A stretch of 6,085 bases of DNA from Actinomycetota bacterium (lineage in GTDB: Bacteria > Actinomycetota > Actinomycetes > Nanopelagicales > Nanopelagicaceae). The stretch covers positions 1 through 6,085 of the forward strand of contig SXMA01000013.1 in NCBI GenBank assembly GCA_005777515.1, in the 5' to 3' direction. The notes beneath the pieces were generated by a model. That model saw only the letters and a list, made by a program, of their open reading frames with translations, was not told where the DNA came from and ran no database searches. The translations under genes and the position numbers were made by a program. This document shows positions 1-5,909 of this stretch, piece by piece; positions within the stretch are counted from its first letter, which is position 1; the number at the start of each line of letters is the position of its first letter.

Positions 1-53
1 AGAGCAACCGCCTCCTAAGCGGTAGGTCGCCGGTTCAACTCCGGCCAAGGACA
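1..53 (+). tRNA. tRNA-Arg(CCT), 3' portion only
   Basis: The window opens inside a tRNA gene. The anticodon stem ACCGC/GCGGT (7-11 with 19-23) encloses the 7-nt loop CTCCTAA (12-18), so the anticodon is CCT (14-16), which reads the arginine codon AGG. A 5-nt variable loop (24-28) follows. The T arm has a perfect 5-bp stem GCCGG/CCGGC (29-33 with 41-45) around TTCAACT. The 3' acceptor strand is 46-52 and the discriminator base is A53. CCA is not encoded (the next bases are CAC), so it would be added after transcription. The 5' acceptor strand and most of the D arm lie upstream of the window. Confidence 0.93.
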
Positions 54-56
54 CAC

Positions 57-896
57 TTAATTAAATATTACTGTTCTATTTCCAACGATAAATATTCTAT
101 CTTCAGCATAAAGTTTTACAGCTCTTGCTAAAACACGACGTTCAATATCGCGGCCAATAGCAATTAACTCTTCAGGGGTTGATGCATGAGAAACGTGAGC
201 TACATCTTGCTCAATAATTGGACCCTCATCTAAATCTTTCGTGACAAAGTGAGCAGTAGCTCCAATAATCTTTACACCTTTTGCATGTGCTTGGTGATAA
301 GGCTTAGCCCCTTTAAATCCTGGAAGAAAGGAGTGATGAATATTTATAATTTGATGAGAGAGTTTGTCGCAGAAATCTGGGGAGAGTATCTGCATGTAGC
401 GAGCTAAAACGAGAAAATCAATTTTCTCAGAGTCAATGAGTGAGAGAAGTTGAGTTTCAGAGCTTTCCTTATTTTCAATAGATACTGGAAGATATTTAAA
501 TTTGATGCCATGAGATTCGACTAGGCTTTTTAGCTCTTCATGATTTCCTACAACTAAAGGGATTTGAATCGGCAATTCGCCAAGTTCTAGTAGGTAGAGC
601 AGATCTCGTAGGCAATGGCTCTCTTTAGTAACCATTACTAAGGCCCGCTTGGGTGAGGCGTTATCCCTGATGGTTAACTCAGGATTGAATTTAGAGAGCC
701 CTTCAGATAAGACCTTTCGAGCAGTCTCAATTGAGGCACTAGTTTCAAAGCGCGTACGCATAACAAAGCTATCGGTCACTGGATCTGTGAACTGCTGATT
801 TTCAATGATGTTGCCTTGGCAGGCCAAGACTGAGCTTGTCATCGCATGAACGATGCCTCTTTGATCAGCACATTGCAGAGTTGCGATTAAATCCAC
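57..896 (-). CDS. purU: Formyltetrahydrofolate deformylase PurU
   Basis: This 279-residue cytoplasmic enzyme hydrolyses 10-formyl-THF to THF and formate, which balances one-carbon pools and can supply formate for purine synthesis. Residues 3-75 form an ACT domain with the family-typical DQRGIVHAM and GNIIENQQFTDP stretches. Residues 84-279 form the formyltransferase-like catalytic domain. The expected catalytic triad is present: N185 and H187 in INIHHSFLPGFKG, and D223 in DLDEGPIIEQ. The HCLRDLL motif (94-100) is also typical. Length matches the family (about 280). The start is GTG; an in-frame TAG four codons upstream leaves no earlier start. The gene lies 27 bp downstream of the MMPL transporter on the same strand, but it has a -10-like TAGAAT exactly 6 nt before GTG, so it may have its own leaderless promoter. 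The stop lies 3 bp from a convergent tRNA gene. Confidence 0.95.
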   Translation of the reverse strand: MDLIATLQCADQRGIVHAMTSSVLACQGNIIENQQFTDPVTDSFVMRTRFETSASIETARKVLSEGLSKFNPELTIRDNASPKRALVMVTKESHCLRDLLYLLELGELPIQIPLVVGNHEELKSLVESHGIKFKYLPVSIENKESSETQLLSLIDSEKIDFLVLARYMQILSPDFCDKLSHQIINIHHSFLPGFKGAKPYHQAHAKGVKIIGATAHFVTKDLDEGPIIEQDVAHVSHASTPEELIAIGRDIERRVLARAVKLYAEDRIFIVGNRTVIFN

Positions 897-902
897 TTGG
901 GA

Positions 903-908
903 ATTCTA
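903..908 (-). promoter_or_regulatory. Candidate -10 element for leaderless purU transcript
   Basis: The minus strand reads TAGAAT here (5 of 6 to TATAAT), then 6 nt (TCCCAA), then the GTG start. That spacing puts +1 at the first base of the start codon. No good -35 is visible 16-18 bp upstream. A weak Shine-Dalgarno-like AGGTAG 9 nt before GTG is the alternative if purU is read from the upstream transporter transcript. Confidence 0.45.
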
Positions 909-923
909 CCTGCACGGAATCCG

Positions 924-3026
924 TTAGTGATTAATTTGGAAGCGCTTGAGCGAGCGTGGAGCCCACCAATTCCAGTCACCAAAGAGTCTCATGAGAGCTG
1001 GCACTAGAAATGCGCGAATCAAAGTAGCATCAAGAAGTATTGCGAAAGCAACGCCAAACCCCATCATCTTGATTGATGTCACACCGCTAATGACGAAGGC
1101 CGCAAAGACCACCGCCAGAATAAACGCTGCTGCGGTGATGATTCGTGCTGATTTTTGCAGGCCCATCGCAACAGAATCAATATTAGAGTTGCCAGCATCA
1201 TGCTCTTCTTTAATTCGTGAGAGTAAGAAGACTTCATAGTCCATAGATAATCCAAAGGCTACAACTGCAATTAAGACCATGGTATTTGTATCGAGTGATC
1301 CAGTTTCAATGAAATCTCCGACAAGAAACTTTAGATTTCCATCAATGAAGACCCAAGTAAGGACTCCCATGGTTGCAGCCAGCGAGACGAAATTTAATAT
1401 CACTGCTTTAATCGGAAGAAGAAATGAGCCAGTAAAGGCAAAGAGCAATAGCAGAACTGTGATTATGATCCAGCCTAGAACGGCAGGAAGAGTACTAGAG
1501 ATTGCATTTTGTGTATCTGCATAATCTGCTGCAGCGCCCCCAATCAAAGTTCCACTAGGTGCGGGTAGATTGCGAAGCTCCTTAATCAAAGCCTCACCTT
1601 CACTAGTTCTTGGCTGCATCGAATGAATTGCAACTACGCGTGCACTTTCTCCAGCCAGTTCTACTTGGCCAACTCGAGTTATGCCTTCAGTTAGTGAAAC
1701 TCGGTTTACAAATGCGTTGATTTCACTGGCCTGTGATGCGCCATTTGGAAAGACTATTTCAATCGGATTGCTCTCTTGGCCAGGAAATTCATCGGCAATA
1801 AATTGAGATGCGATATATGCCCGATCATCTCTAGGAAGTACACCACTATCTACTTGAGAGAATTTGATATTGGCTATGGGAGCAATCATCAAGAAGAGCA
1901 CCGCTAAAGATGCAGTTATTACGCTGATCGGTCTTCTCATCACAAATCGCGCAACCTTTGACCATCTACCATCTTCTTTTTGAACTATTCCACCTTTACG
2001 AACTACGCCTTTATTAATTTTTGTTCCCAATAGGGCCAAAATTGCAGGCAGAGGAATGAGCGCTCCAACGACGGCAAGGGCAACTACTGCAGCTCCGGCA
2101 TAACCCATCGATTTTAAGAAATTCTGTGGGAAGAATGTAAGTGATAAGAGCGTAAGAACAACGGTAACTCCGGAGTAAAAGACAGTCTTTCCAGCAGTTC
2201 GAAGGGTATTTACTATTGCACTTTCATTATCAAGACCCTTAGCCAATTCTTCTCGGAATCTATTTACTACCAATAGAGCGTAATCAATTCCTAAGCCCAA
2301 CCCAAGCCCAGTGGTTAAATTCAAAGCAAAAATGCTTACATCAGTAACTAGAGTCAGTAGGAACATAACTAGGAATGTTCCTAAAATCGCTGTGATTCCA
2401 ACAATTAGAGGCATTGCAGATGCAGCCATGGCTCCAAATACAAATAAGAGAAGTAAGAATGTAAGTGGGATTGAGACAGCCTCGGAGATCTTTAGATCAT
2501 TTTGAATTCGGCCATTGATAGCATTTGCAAATACTGCGCCGCCAGATGCGTAAACTTCAACGCCTTCAAAAGCTCCATCATATTTTTCTTGATAAAGCCC
2601 ACCGAGTTTATCTATCTCAGTAAAGTTGGTTGACTTTAGATATACGAATATAAATGCAGAATTTCCATCTTTACTCTTTAGTGAGGGAGCACCACCTGCT
2701 GACCAATACGAAAGAACGTTTTCAGCACTTGGTTCGCTTCTAAGGCTGGCTTCAATTTTCTGTGCGGCAGCAACTACGCTTGGATCATCAGCCGACTTAT
2801 CTTTTCCATCGACTACCAATACAACCGCTGGGTCTTTAACCTTAAAAGTCTCATCCAGATACTCCCAAACTTTTGCTGAGTCACTATTGGGGTCCATATA
2901 TCCACCGGTATCAAAGCGAGAAAAGACTTGAGAACCAATGGCCCCTGCAAGGATTGTGGAGAGCAGGAAAAGGGTTAGAACTGACTTTTTCCGCTTCGCT
3001 ATTAAGTGTCCAAGACGTTCAAACAT
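924..3026 (-). CDS. MMPL/RND-family membrane transporter (putative exporter)
   Basis: This 700-residue inner-membrane protein has the two-repeat RND/MMPL architecture: TM1 (about 17-34), a large extracytoplasmic domain (35-180), five TMs (181-334), a basic cytoplasmic linker (335-365), TM7 (367-386), a second extracytoplasmic domain (387-510) and five TMs (511-684). Each repeat carries the proton-relay Asp-Tyr pair: D248-Y249 in GLGLGIDYALLVVNRFREE and D596-Y597 in FGLSMDYEVFLLSRIKEE. The C-terminus ends soon after TM12, so this is a short actinobacterial MMPL without the long tail of mycobacterial lipid exporters. An ATG at 3044 would add six residues, but the ATG at 3026 is preferred because AGAGGG lies 6 nt before it and MFERLG is the usual start for such proteins. 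It is divergent from a tetR whose candidate operator covers its promoter. The substrate is unknown; lipids, drugs or other hydrophobic compounds are possible. Proton-driven export is inferred from the family. Confidence 0.93.
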   Translation of the reverse strand: MFERLGHLIAKRKKSVLTLFLLSTILAGAIGSQVFSRFDTGGYMDPNSDSAKVWEYLDETFKVKDPAVVLVVDGKDKSADDPSVVAAAQKIEASLRSEPSAENVLSYWSAGGAPSLKSKDGNSAFIFVYLKSTNFTEIDKLGGLYQEKYDGAFEGVEVYASGGAVFANAINGRIQNDLKISEAVSIPLTFLLLLFVFGAMAASAMPLIVGITAILGTFLVMFLLTLVTDVSIFALNLTTGLGLGLGIDYALLVVNRFREELAKGLDNESAIVNTLRTAGKTVFYSGVTVVLTLLSLTFFPQNFLKSMGYAGAAVVALAVVGALIPLPAILALLGTKINKGVVRKGGIVQKEDGRWSKVARFVMRRPISVITASLAVLFLMIAPIANIKFSQVDSGVLPRDDRAYIASQFIADEFPGQESNPIEIVFPNGASQASEINAFVNRVSLTEGITRVGQVELAGESARVVAIHSMQPRTSEGEALIKELRNLPAPSGTLIGGAAADYADTQNAISSTLPAVLGWIIITVLLLLFAFTGSFLLPIKAVILNFVSLAATMGVLTWVFIDGNLKFLVGDFIETGSLDTNTMVLIAVVAFGLSMDYEVFLLSRIKEEHDAGNSNIDSVAMGLQKSARIITAAAFILAVVFAAFVISGVTSIKMMGFGVAFAILLDATLIRAFLVPALMRLFGDWNWWAPRSLKRFQINH

Positions 3027-3032
3027 GTTTTC

Positions 3033-3038
3033 CCTCTC
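3033..3038 (-). promoter_or_regulatory. Ribosome binding site deciding the mmpL start
   Basis: The minus strand reads AGAGGG here, followed by 6 nt and the ATG at 3026. This supports the internal ATG over the one at 3044, which has no purine-rich site before it and would leave a leader of only 9 nt from the predicted transcription start. Confidence 0.7.
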
Positions 3039-3048
3039 GTGCATCTAT

Positions 3049-3085
3049 ACAATGTTCAGATTATCTGCGCCTATTTGAACATTGT
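3049..3085. promoter_or_regulatory. Perfect 10-bp inverted repeat, candidate TetR operator
   Basis: ACAATGTTCA (3049-3058) and its exact reverse complement TGAACATTGT (3076-3085) flank a 17-nt spacer, giving a 27-bp centre-to-centre distance. The left arm covers the predicted mmpL transcription start (3053). The right arm overlaps the -35 elements of both divergent promoters. The right arm also sits in a 14-bp imperfect dyad, TTGAACATTGTCAA (3075-3088). Position between a tetR gene and its likely target suggests the operator. Whether one dimer spans both arms or each arm binds its own dimer cannot be told from sequence. Confidence 0.7.
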
Positions 3086-3088
3086 CAA
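3060..3088 (-). promoter_or_regulatory. Near-consensus housekeeping promoter for mmpL
   Basis: The minus strand has a perfect -35 TTGACA (3088-3083), a 17-bp spacer and -10 GATAAT (3065-3060, 5 of 6 matches). The predicted transcription start is an A at 3053, giving a 27-nt leader that contains the AGAGGG ribosome site. It is the strongest promoter match seen in the window. Such a strong promoter would need repression, which fits the overlapping inverted repeat. Confidence 0.75.
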
Positions 3089-3103
3089 GTTAAGGAGCAT
3101 AAT
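3075..3103 (+). promoter_or_regulatory. Promoter for tetR, probably leaderless
   Basis: TTGAAC (3075-3080, 4 of 6 to consensus), a 17-bp spacer and CATAAT (3098-3103, 5 of 6) point to transcription starting at 3110, the A of the tetR ATG. The spacer contains the -35 of the divergent mmpL promoter, so polymerase binding at the two should be mutually exclusive. AAGGAG (3092-3097) resembles a ribosome site but is 12 nt from ATG, which is long, and would lie upstream of this transcription start. Confidence 0.6.
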
Positions 3104-3109
3104 TTCTAC

Positions 3110-3706
3110 ATGGTTCCGAGAGTGGCAGTTGTAAGTCCCTATCATCATGGAGATTTAGAAAGCGCTCTAGTTGAGGCCGCTATTGCTCTGGTACGAAAAT
3201 ATGGTCCTGATCACCTTTCGCTTAGAGCTGTCTCCGCAGACGTCGGTGTAAGCCCAAGTGCCAGCTATCACTACTTCCAGGACAAGAATGCACTCATATC
3301 TGCGGTGGGAAGTGTTCTCTTTGCACGATTAGCAGACTTACAAGAAGAGGCAATATCAAAAATTTCGGGAAGTGGCATGCACAGCGCAAGAGAGAGATTT
3401 CAAGCGATGGGCAATGCCTACTTCAAATGGGCAGTGACAGAACCAAATCTCTATCGTTTGTTATTCGGTGGATTCTGCGAAATGCAAGAAGTTCCACAAG
3501 ATCATAAGGCTTGGAGATTGCTATCTGAGGGCCTTGATGAGTTGGTACAAGTGGGGTTAATAACCAAAAGCGCAAGACAAAATGGAGAGGCGTTGGTTTG
3601 GTCGGCGGTCCACGGCGCAAGCTCACTAATAATTGAAGGACTCATGCCAAGGCAAGCTTTCCCAGAAGTTTTAAAAGGTATTCAGCGATCTTTAGGAATG
3701 AAATGA
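3110..3706 (+). CDS. TetR-family transcriptional regulator with WHG-type C-terminal domain
   Basis: This 198-residue cytoplasmic DNA-binding regulator has an N-terminal TetR helix-turn-helix at about residues 12-60. It includes HGDLESALVEAA, LSLRAVSADVGVSPSASYHYF and the following DKNALISAV. The ligand-binding part (about 90-180) contains WSAVHGASSLIIEG, with W164, H168 and G169 matching the WHG C-terminal family. The frame is open further upstream into the mmpL gene, but ATG at 3110 is chosen because the protein then starts a few residues before the HTH as usual and the promoter elements fit it. It is divergent from mmpL, and the shared 83-bp gap holds the candidate operator, so it probably represses mmpL and itself. 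Its stop overlaps the start of a 33-codon ORF by 4 bp. The effector molecule is unknown. Confidence 0.93.
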   Translation: MVPRVAVVSPYHHGDLESALVEAAIALVRKYGPDHLSLRAVSADVGVSPSASYHYFQDKNALISAVGSVLFARLADLQEEAISKISGSGMHSARERFQAMGNAYFKWAVTEPNLYRLLFGGFCEMQEVPQDHKAWRLLSEGLDELVQVGLITKSARQNGEALVWSAVHGASSLIIEGLMPRQAFPEVLKGIQRSLGMK

Positions 3707-3804
3707 GTGAATTTATCCCTTCAATCACATCCGATGAGATTGAATTAGAAAAGGATGATAAGCGTGATGAGGAAATTCAGGGAGATAAACCTCCGCATCA
3801 CTAG
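3703..3804 (+). CDS. Small acidic hypothetical protein (33 aa) coupled to tetR
   Basis: An ORF of 33 codons starts at an ATGA that overlaps the tetR stop (TGA at 3704-3706) and ends with TAG at 3802. AGGA (3694-3697) lies 5 nt before the ATG, a well-placed ribosome site. The product begins MSEFIPSITSDEIELEK, is rich in Asp, Glu and Lys through its middle, has no membrane segment or signal peptide, and ends in GDKPPHH. I do not recognise a family. Evidence for translation is the site, the 4-bp overlap and the fact that it fills most of the 112 bp between tetR and the convergent fmdB stop. A chance ORF of this length remains possible. Confidence 0.5.
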   Translation: MSEFIPSITSDEIELEKDDKRDEEIQGDKPPHH

Positions 3805-3818
3805 TAATAAGTTAAGAG

Positions 3819-4061
3819 TTAATCACTTTTTGCAGGTCGAGGAGTCACAGCAGCTGGAGTTGGCTTAGGCGCCTCACTCTTTTTAACTTGGGAATCAGTC
3901 TTATAAAAGCCAGAACCTTTGAAGACGATTCCAACATTTGAGTAAATCTTTCGAACCTCTTTGCCACACTCGGGGCAAATTGAGATTGGCTCATCTGTGA
4001 AGGATTGCACTATCTCAAAGGCATGTTCACAGGCGGTGCATTGATATTGATATGTCGGCAC
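3819..4061 (-). CDS. FmdB-family zinc-ribbon protein
   Basis: This 80-residue protein carries the FmdB/CxxC_CXXC_SSSS zinc ribbon at residues 1-41: it begins MPTYQYQC and has two CxxC pairs, C8/C11 and C29/C32, expected to bind one zinc. The stretch VGIVFKGSGFYKTDS (48-62) is the highly conserved segment after the ribbon. The tail is Pro/Ala/Lys-rich and probably disordered. The family was named from a proposed regulator of formamidase and amidase genes, but its role in most bacteria is not established. The start is GTG at 4061, fixed by alignment of the MPTYxY N-terminus. No Shine-Dalgarno site is visible; a TAAGAT hexamer 6 nt upstream suggests a leaderless transcript. It is convergent with the tetR/small-ORF unit (14-bp gap) and divergent from the CopD-CtaG gene (54 bp). 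Confidence 0.92.
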   Translation of the reverse strand: MPTYQYQCTACEHAFEIVQSFTDEPISICPECGKEVRKIYSNVGIVFKGSGFYKTDSQVKKSEAPKPTPAAVTPRPAKSD

Positions 4062-4067
4062 AGCGTA

Positions 4068-4073
4068 ATCTTA
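4068..4073 (-). promoter_or_regulatory. Candidate -10 element for leaderless fmdB transcript
   Basis: The minus strand reads TAAGAT (4 of 6 to TATAAT, with the key second A and last T), then TACGCT, then GTG. The 6-nt gap places +1 on the start codon. No convincing -35 is visible, and no ribosome site precedes the GTG, so leaderless initiation is the simpler reading. Confidence 0.45.
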
Positions 4074-4115
4074 GGGAGTATGAATTACTTCGGCGAATCG
4101 GAATAGCAGGCGAGC

Positions 4116-5900
4116 ATGATCTTTGATCTAGCAAATAGCGCACTAGCTGTTTTGGTAATCGGACTATTAATTTCCCTCTCCTTTCTACTACCGGAGAATC
4201 AGGGTCGACTAGAGCAGAGCGCTTCGACAACTCTTCAAGGCTTAAGAATTGTTTCAGGATTATGGTTTCTCATATCGATTGGTTATTTATTGTCCAGCCT
4301 TGCTGAGATATTTGGCAGTGGTATTGGCGAGATTTTAAAAGTTAATATCTTGCAATCATTTATAACTCAGATAACACTTGGAAAATTGTTGGCCTATCAA
4401 GTCATAGTTGCTTTTGTTGTATTTATCTTTTCGAATCTCATAAAGAAAAATGGAGGCGCGCTAGCACTTCTTATTTTGGCCCTTAGCGGGATAGTTGCCC
4501 CGCTCTTCCAAAGTCATTCCAGCTCTCAAGGCAGCCACTCATTAGCAATTGGCTCGCTTGTGATTCATGTAATTGCATTGAGCTTTTGGATTGGCAGTGT
4601 CATTGCCTTAAAGGTGATGCCAAGTGAGTTGCAGAACTTTGCTGTCTCCAGAGTTTCTGTAATTGCTCTCTGGTCATCGCTAGCAGTTGTCTTAACAGGA
4701 ATAGCTAACGCTTGGACCAGACTACGCTTGAGCCAAGATTGGTTTACTGGATATGGCGCCTTAATATCTCTAAAGGTTGTCCTTACGCTTCTTATTTTCT
4801 TTGTTGCTAGCAGGGTGAGAAAGAATTTATCGGTCAATACTTTAGTCACATTTGAAATCGGGATAATGGCGGCGATATTGGGAATTGGATCAATACTCAA
4901 TCGTTTCACTCCAGTGGAACGTGGAGAAATTGAATTTGATCGCATCAGAGAGCTGGTGGGAATTTCTATGCCAAGTGAACCCACTCTTTCCAGAGTGTTC
5001 TTTGAATATGAAGCAAATGGTTTAGCACTTGGCGCTCTTATTTTTGTTACTGCGCTATATATTCGAGGCGTAGTTGCGCTCGCTCGCCGGGGAGATCGCT
5101 GGCCAGTTGGAAGAACAATTTCTTTTGCTATTGGAATTTCACTTCTAGATTATGCGACGAGTGGCGGATTAGGTCTTTACTCTCACTTCTCTTTTCAGTA
5201 TCACATGATTGCCCATATGGTTTTAAGCATGATTGCTCCAATTGCAATCATATTAAGCGCTCCAATCACACTTGCTTTGAGAACTCTTCCTATTGGTCGG
5301 GATAAATCGGAGCGAGGAATTCGAGGCATGCTGATACAAGCTCTTCACTCTCGCCCGAGTAGAGTCATAACTCATCCAATTTCAGCGCTAGCAATATTTG
5401 ATGGCTCGCTCTTTGCACTTTATTTCACTCCACTTTTTTCAAATCTGATGAGTGGACACTTTGGTCATCTGATTATGAACTTTCATTTCGTTGCTGCCGG
5501 CTTGCTCTTCTTTCATGTGATAGTTGGAATTGATCCAAATCCCAGAAAGGTTCATCATTTACTTCGAGTAGTAATACTTCTTGCAGCGATGAGTATTCAC
5601 GCCTTTTTCTCGGTTGCTTTGATGTCAGCTAATGAATTAATTGACGGTGGCTTTTATCAGCTCCTAGATCGACCTTGGGCCACAGATCTTCTAAGTGATC
5701 AAAAGACGGGCGCAGCTATTGGGTGGGCGATGGGAGAGATACCTATTGTTATTGCCCTTGTTGCAACTTTTATTCAGTGGGTAAGAAGTGATGCCAGAGA
5801 AGCCAAGAGGGCAGACCGTCGCTCCTCCACAGAACTTGCCGAATACAACGCCTATCTTGAGCAACTTTCTCGCAAGAACAATTCATCACAAGATAAGTAG
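4116..5900 (+). CDS. CopD-CtaG fusion: copper transport / cytochrome c oxidase assembly membrane protein
   Basis: This 594-residue polytopic membrane protein joins two domains. The CopD-like half (about 1-265) includes HVIALSFWIGSVIAL (151-165), LTGIANAWTRLRL and GYGALISLKVVL. The CtaG_caa3 half (about 300-558) includes YSHFSFQYHMIAHMVLSMIAP (355-375), NFHFVAAGLLFFH (455-467) and the late HAFFSVALMSANE. Candidate copper ligands are H357, H363, H367, M368, M372, H457 and H467. In Corynebacterium glutamicum the related fusion CtiP is implicated in copper delivery to the aa3 oxidase, so a similar role is inferred. The cytoplasmic tail is charged and ends with the familiar DRRSSTELAEYNAYLEQL. ATG at 4116 is the first start after an in-frame TAG at 4104; a weak AGG lies 5 nt upstream. 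The protein is somewhat shorter than many homologues, which run to about 650-700 residues. No oxidase genes are in the window. Confidence 0.92.
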   Translation: MIFDLANSALAVLVIGLLISLSFLLPENQGRLEQSASTTLQGLRIVSGLWFLISIGYLLSSLAEIFGSGIGEILKVNILQSFITQITLGKLLAYQVIVAFVVFIFSNLIKKNGGALALLILALSGIVAPLFQSHSSSQGSHSLAIGSLVIHVIALSFWIGSVIALKVMPSELQNFAVSRVSVIALWSSLAVVLTGIANAWTRLRLSQDWFTGYGALISLKVVLTLLIFFVASRVRKNLSVNTLVTFEIGIMAAILGIGSILNRFTPVERGEIEFDRIRELVGISMPSEPTLSRVFFEYEANGLALGALIFVTALYIRGVVALARRGDRWPVGRTISFAIGISLLDYATSGGLGLYSHFSFQYHMIAHMVLSMIAPIAIILSAPITLALRTLPIGRDKSERGIRGMLIQALHSRPSRVITHPISALAIFDGSLFALYFTPLFSNLMSGHFGHLIMNFHFVAAGLLFFHVIVGIDPNPRKVHHLLRVVILLAAMSIHAFFSVALMSANELIDGGFYQLLDRPWATDLLSDQKTGAAIGWAMGEIPIVIALVATFIQWVRSDAREAKRADRRSSTELAEYNAYLEQLSRKNNSSQDK

Positions 5901-5903
5901 TAT
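5898..5903 (+). promoter_or_regulatory. Candidate -10 element for leaderless acyl-CoA dehydrogenase transcript
   Basis: TAGTAT (4 of 6 to TATAAT) overlaps the TAG stop of the CopD-CtaG gene and is followed by TACGCC and ATG. The 6-nt gap matches the other candidate leaderless starts in the window. No -35 is evident, and co-transcription with the upstream gene is the alternative. Confidence 0.35.
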
Positions 5904-5909
5904 TACGCC

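Noticed and set aside
1..60. Integration site of a mobile element at the tRNA gene
   Set aside because: There is no integrase, no duplicated tRNA 3' end in the window and no compositional break next to it; purU beside it is a housekeeping gene.
946..1524. Plus-strand ORFs of 97 and 81 codons opposite the mmpL 3' half
   Set aside because: They are antisense to conserved MMPL transmembrane segments with no motifs or ribosome sites of note.
2873..3109. In-frame upstream extension of tetR that would give a 277-residue protein
   Set aside because: It would overlap the mmpL gene and its promoter on the opposite strand, and the extra residues do not look like a TetR N-terminus. ATG at 3110 fits the HTH position and the promoter geometry.
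3805..3830. Possible bidirectional terminator between the small ORF and fmdB
   Set aside because: The only symmetry is a short AT-only TTAA-GAG-TTAA repeat with a nearby T run. The stem is too weak to call a hairpin terminator.
4080..4106. Eight-codon ORF (MNYFGESE) just before the CopD-CtaG start, as a possible leader peptide
   Set aside because: The AGGGAG before it is only 1 nt from its ATG, it has no attenuator-like codons or hairpin, and such short ORFs arise often by chance.
4565..4984. 139-codon minus-strand ORF inside the CopD-CtaG gene
   Set aside because: It lies wholly antisense to a clearly recognised membrane protein, and its translation shows no family motif, so it is a shadow frame.
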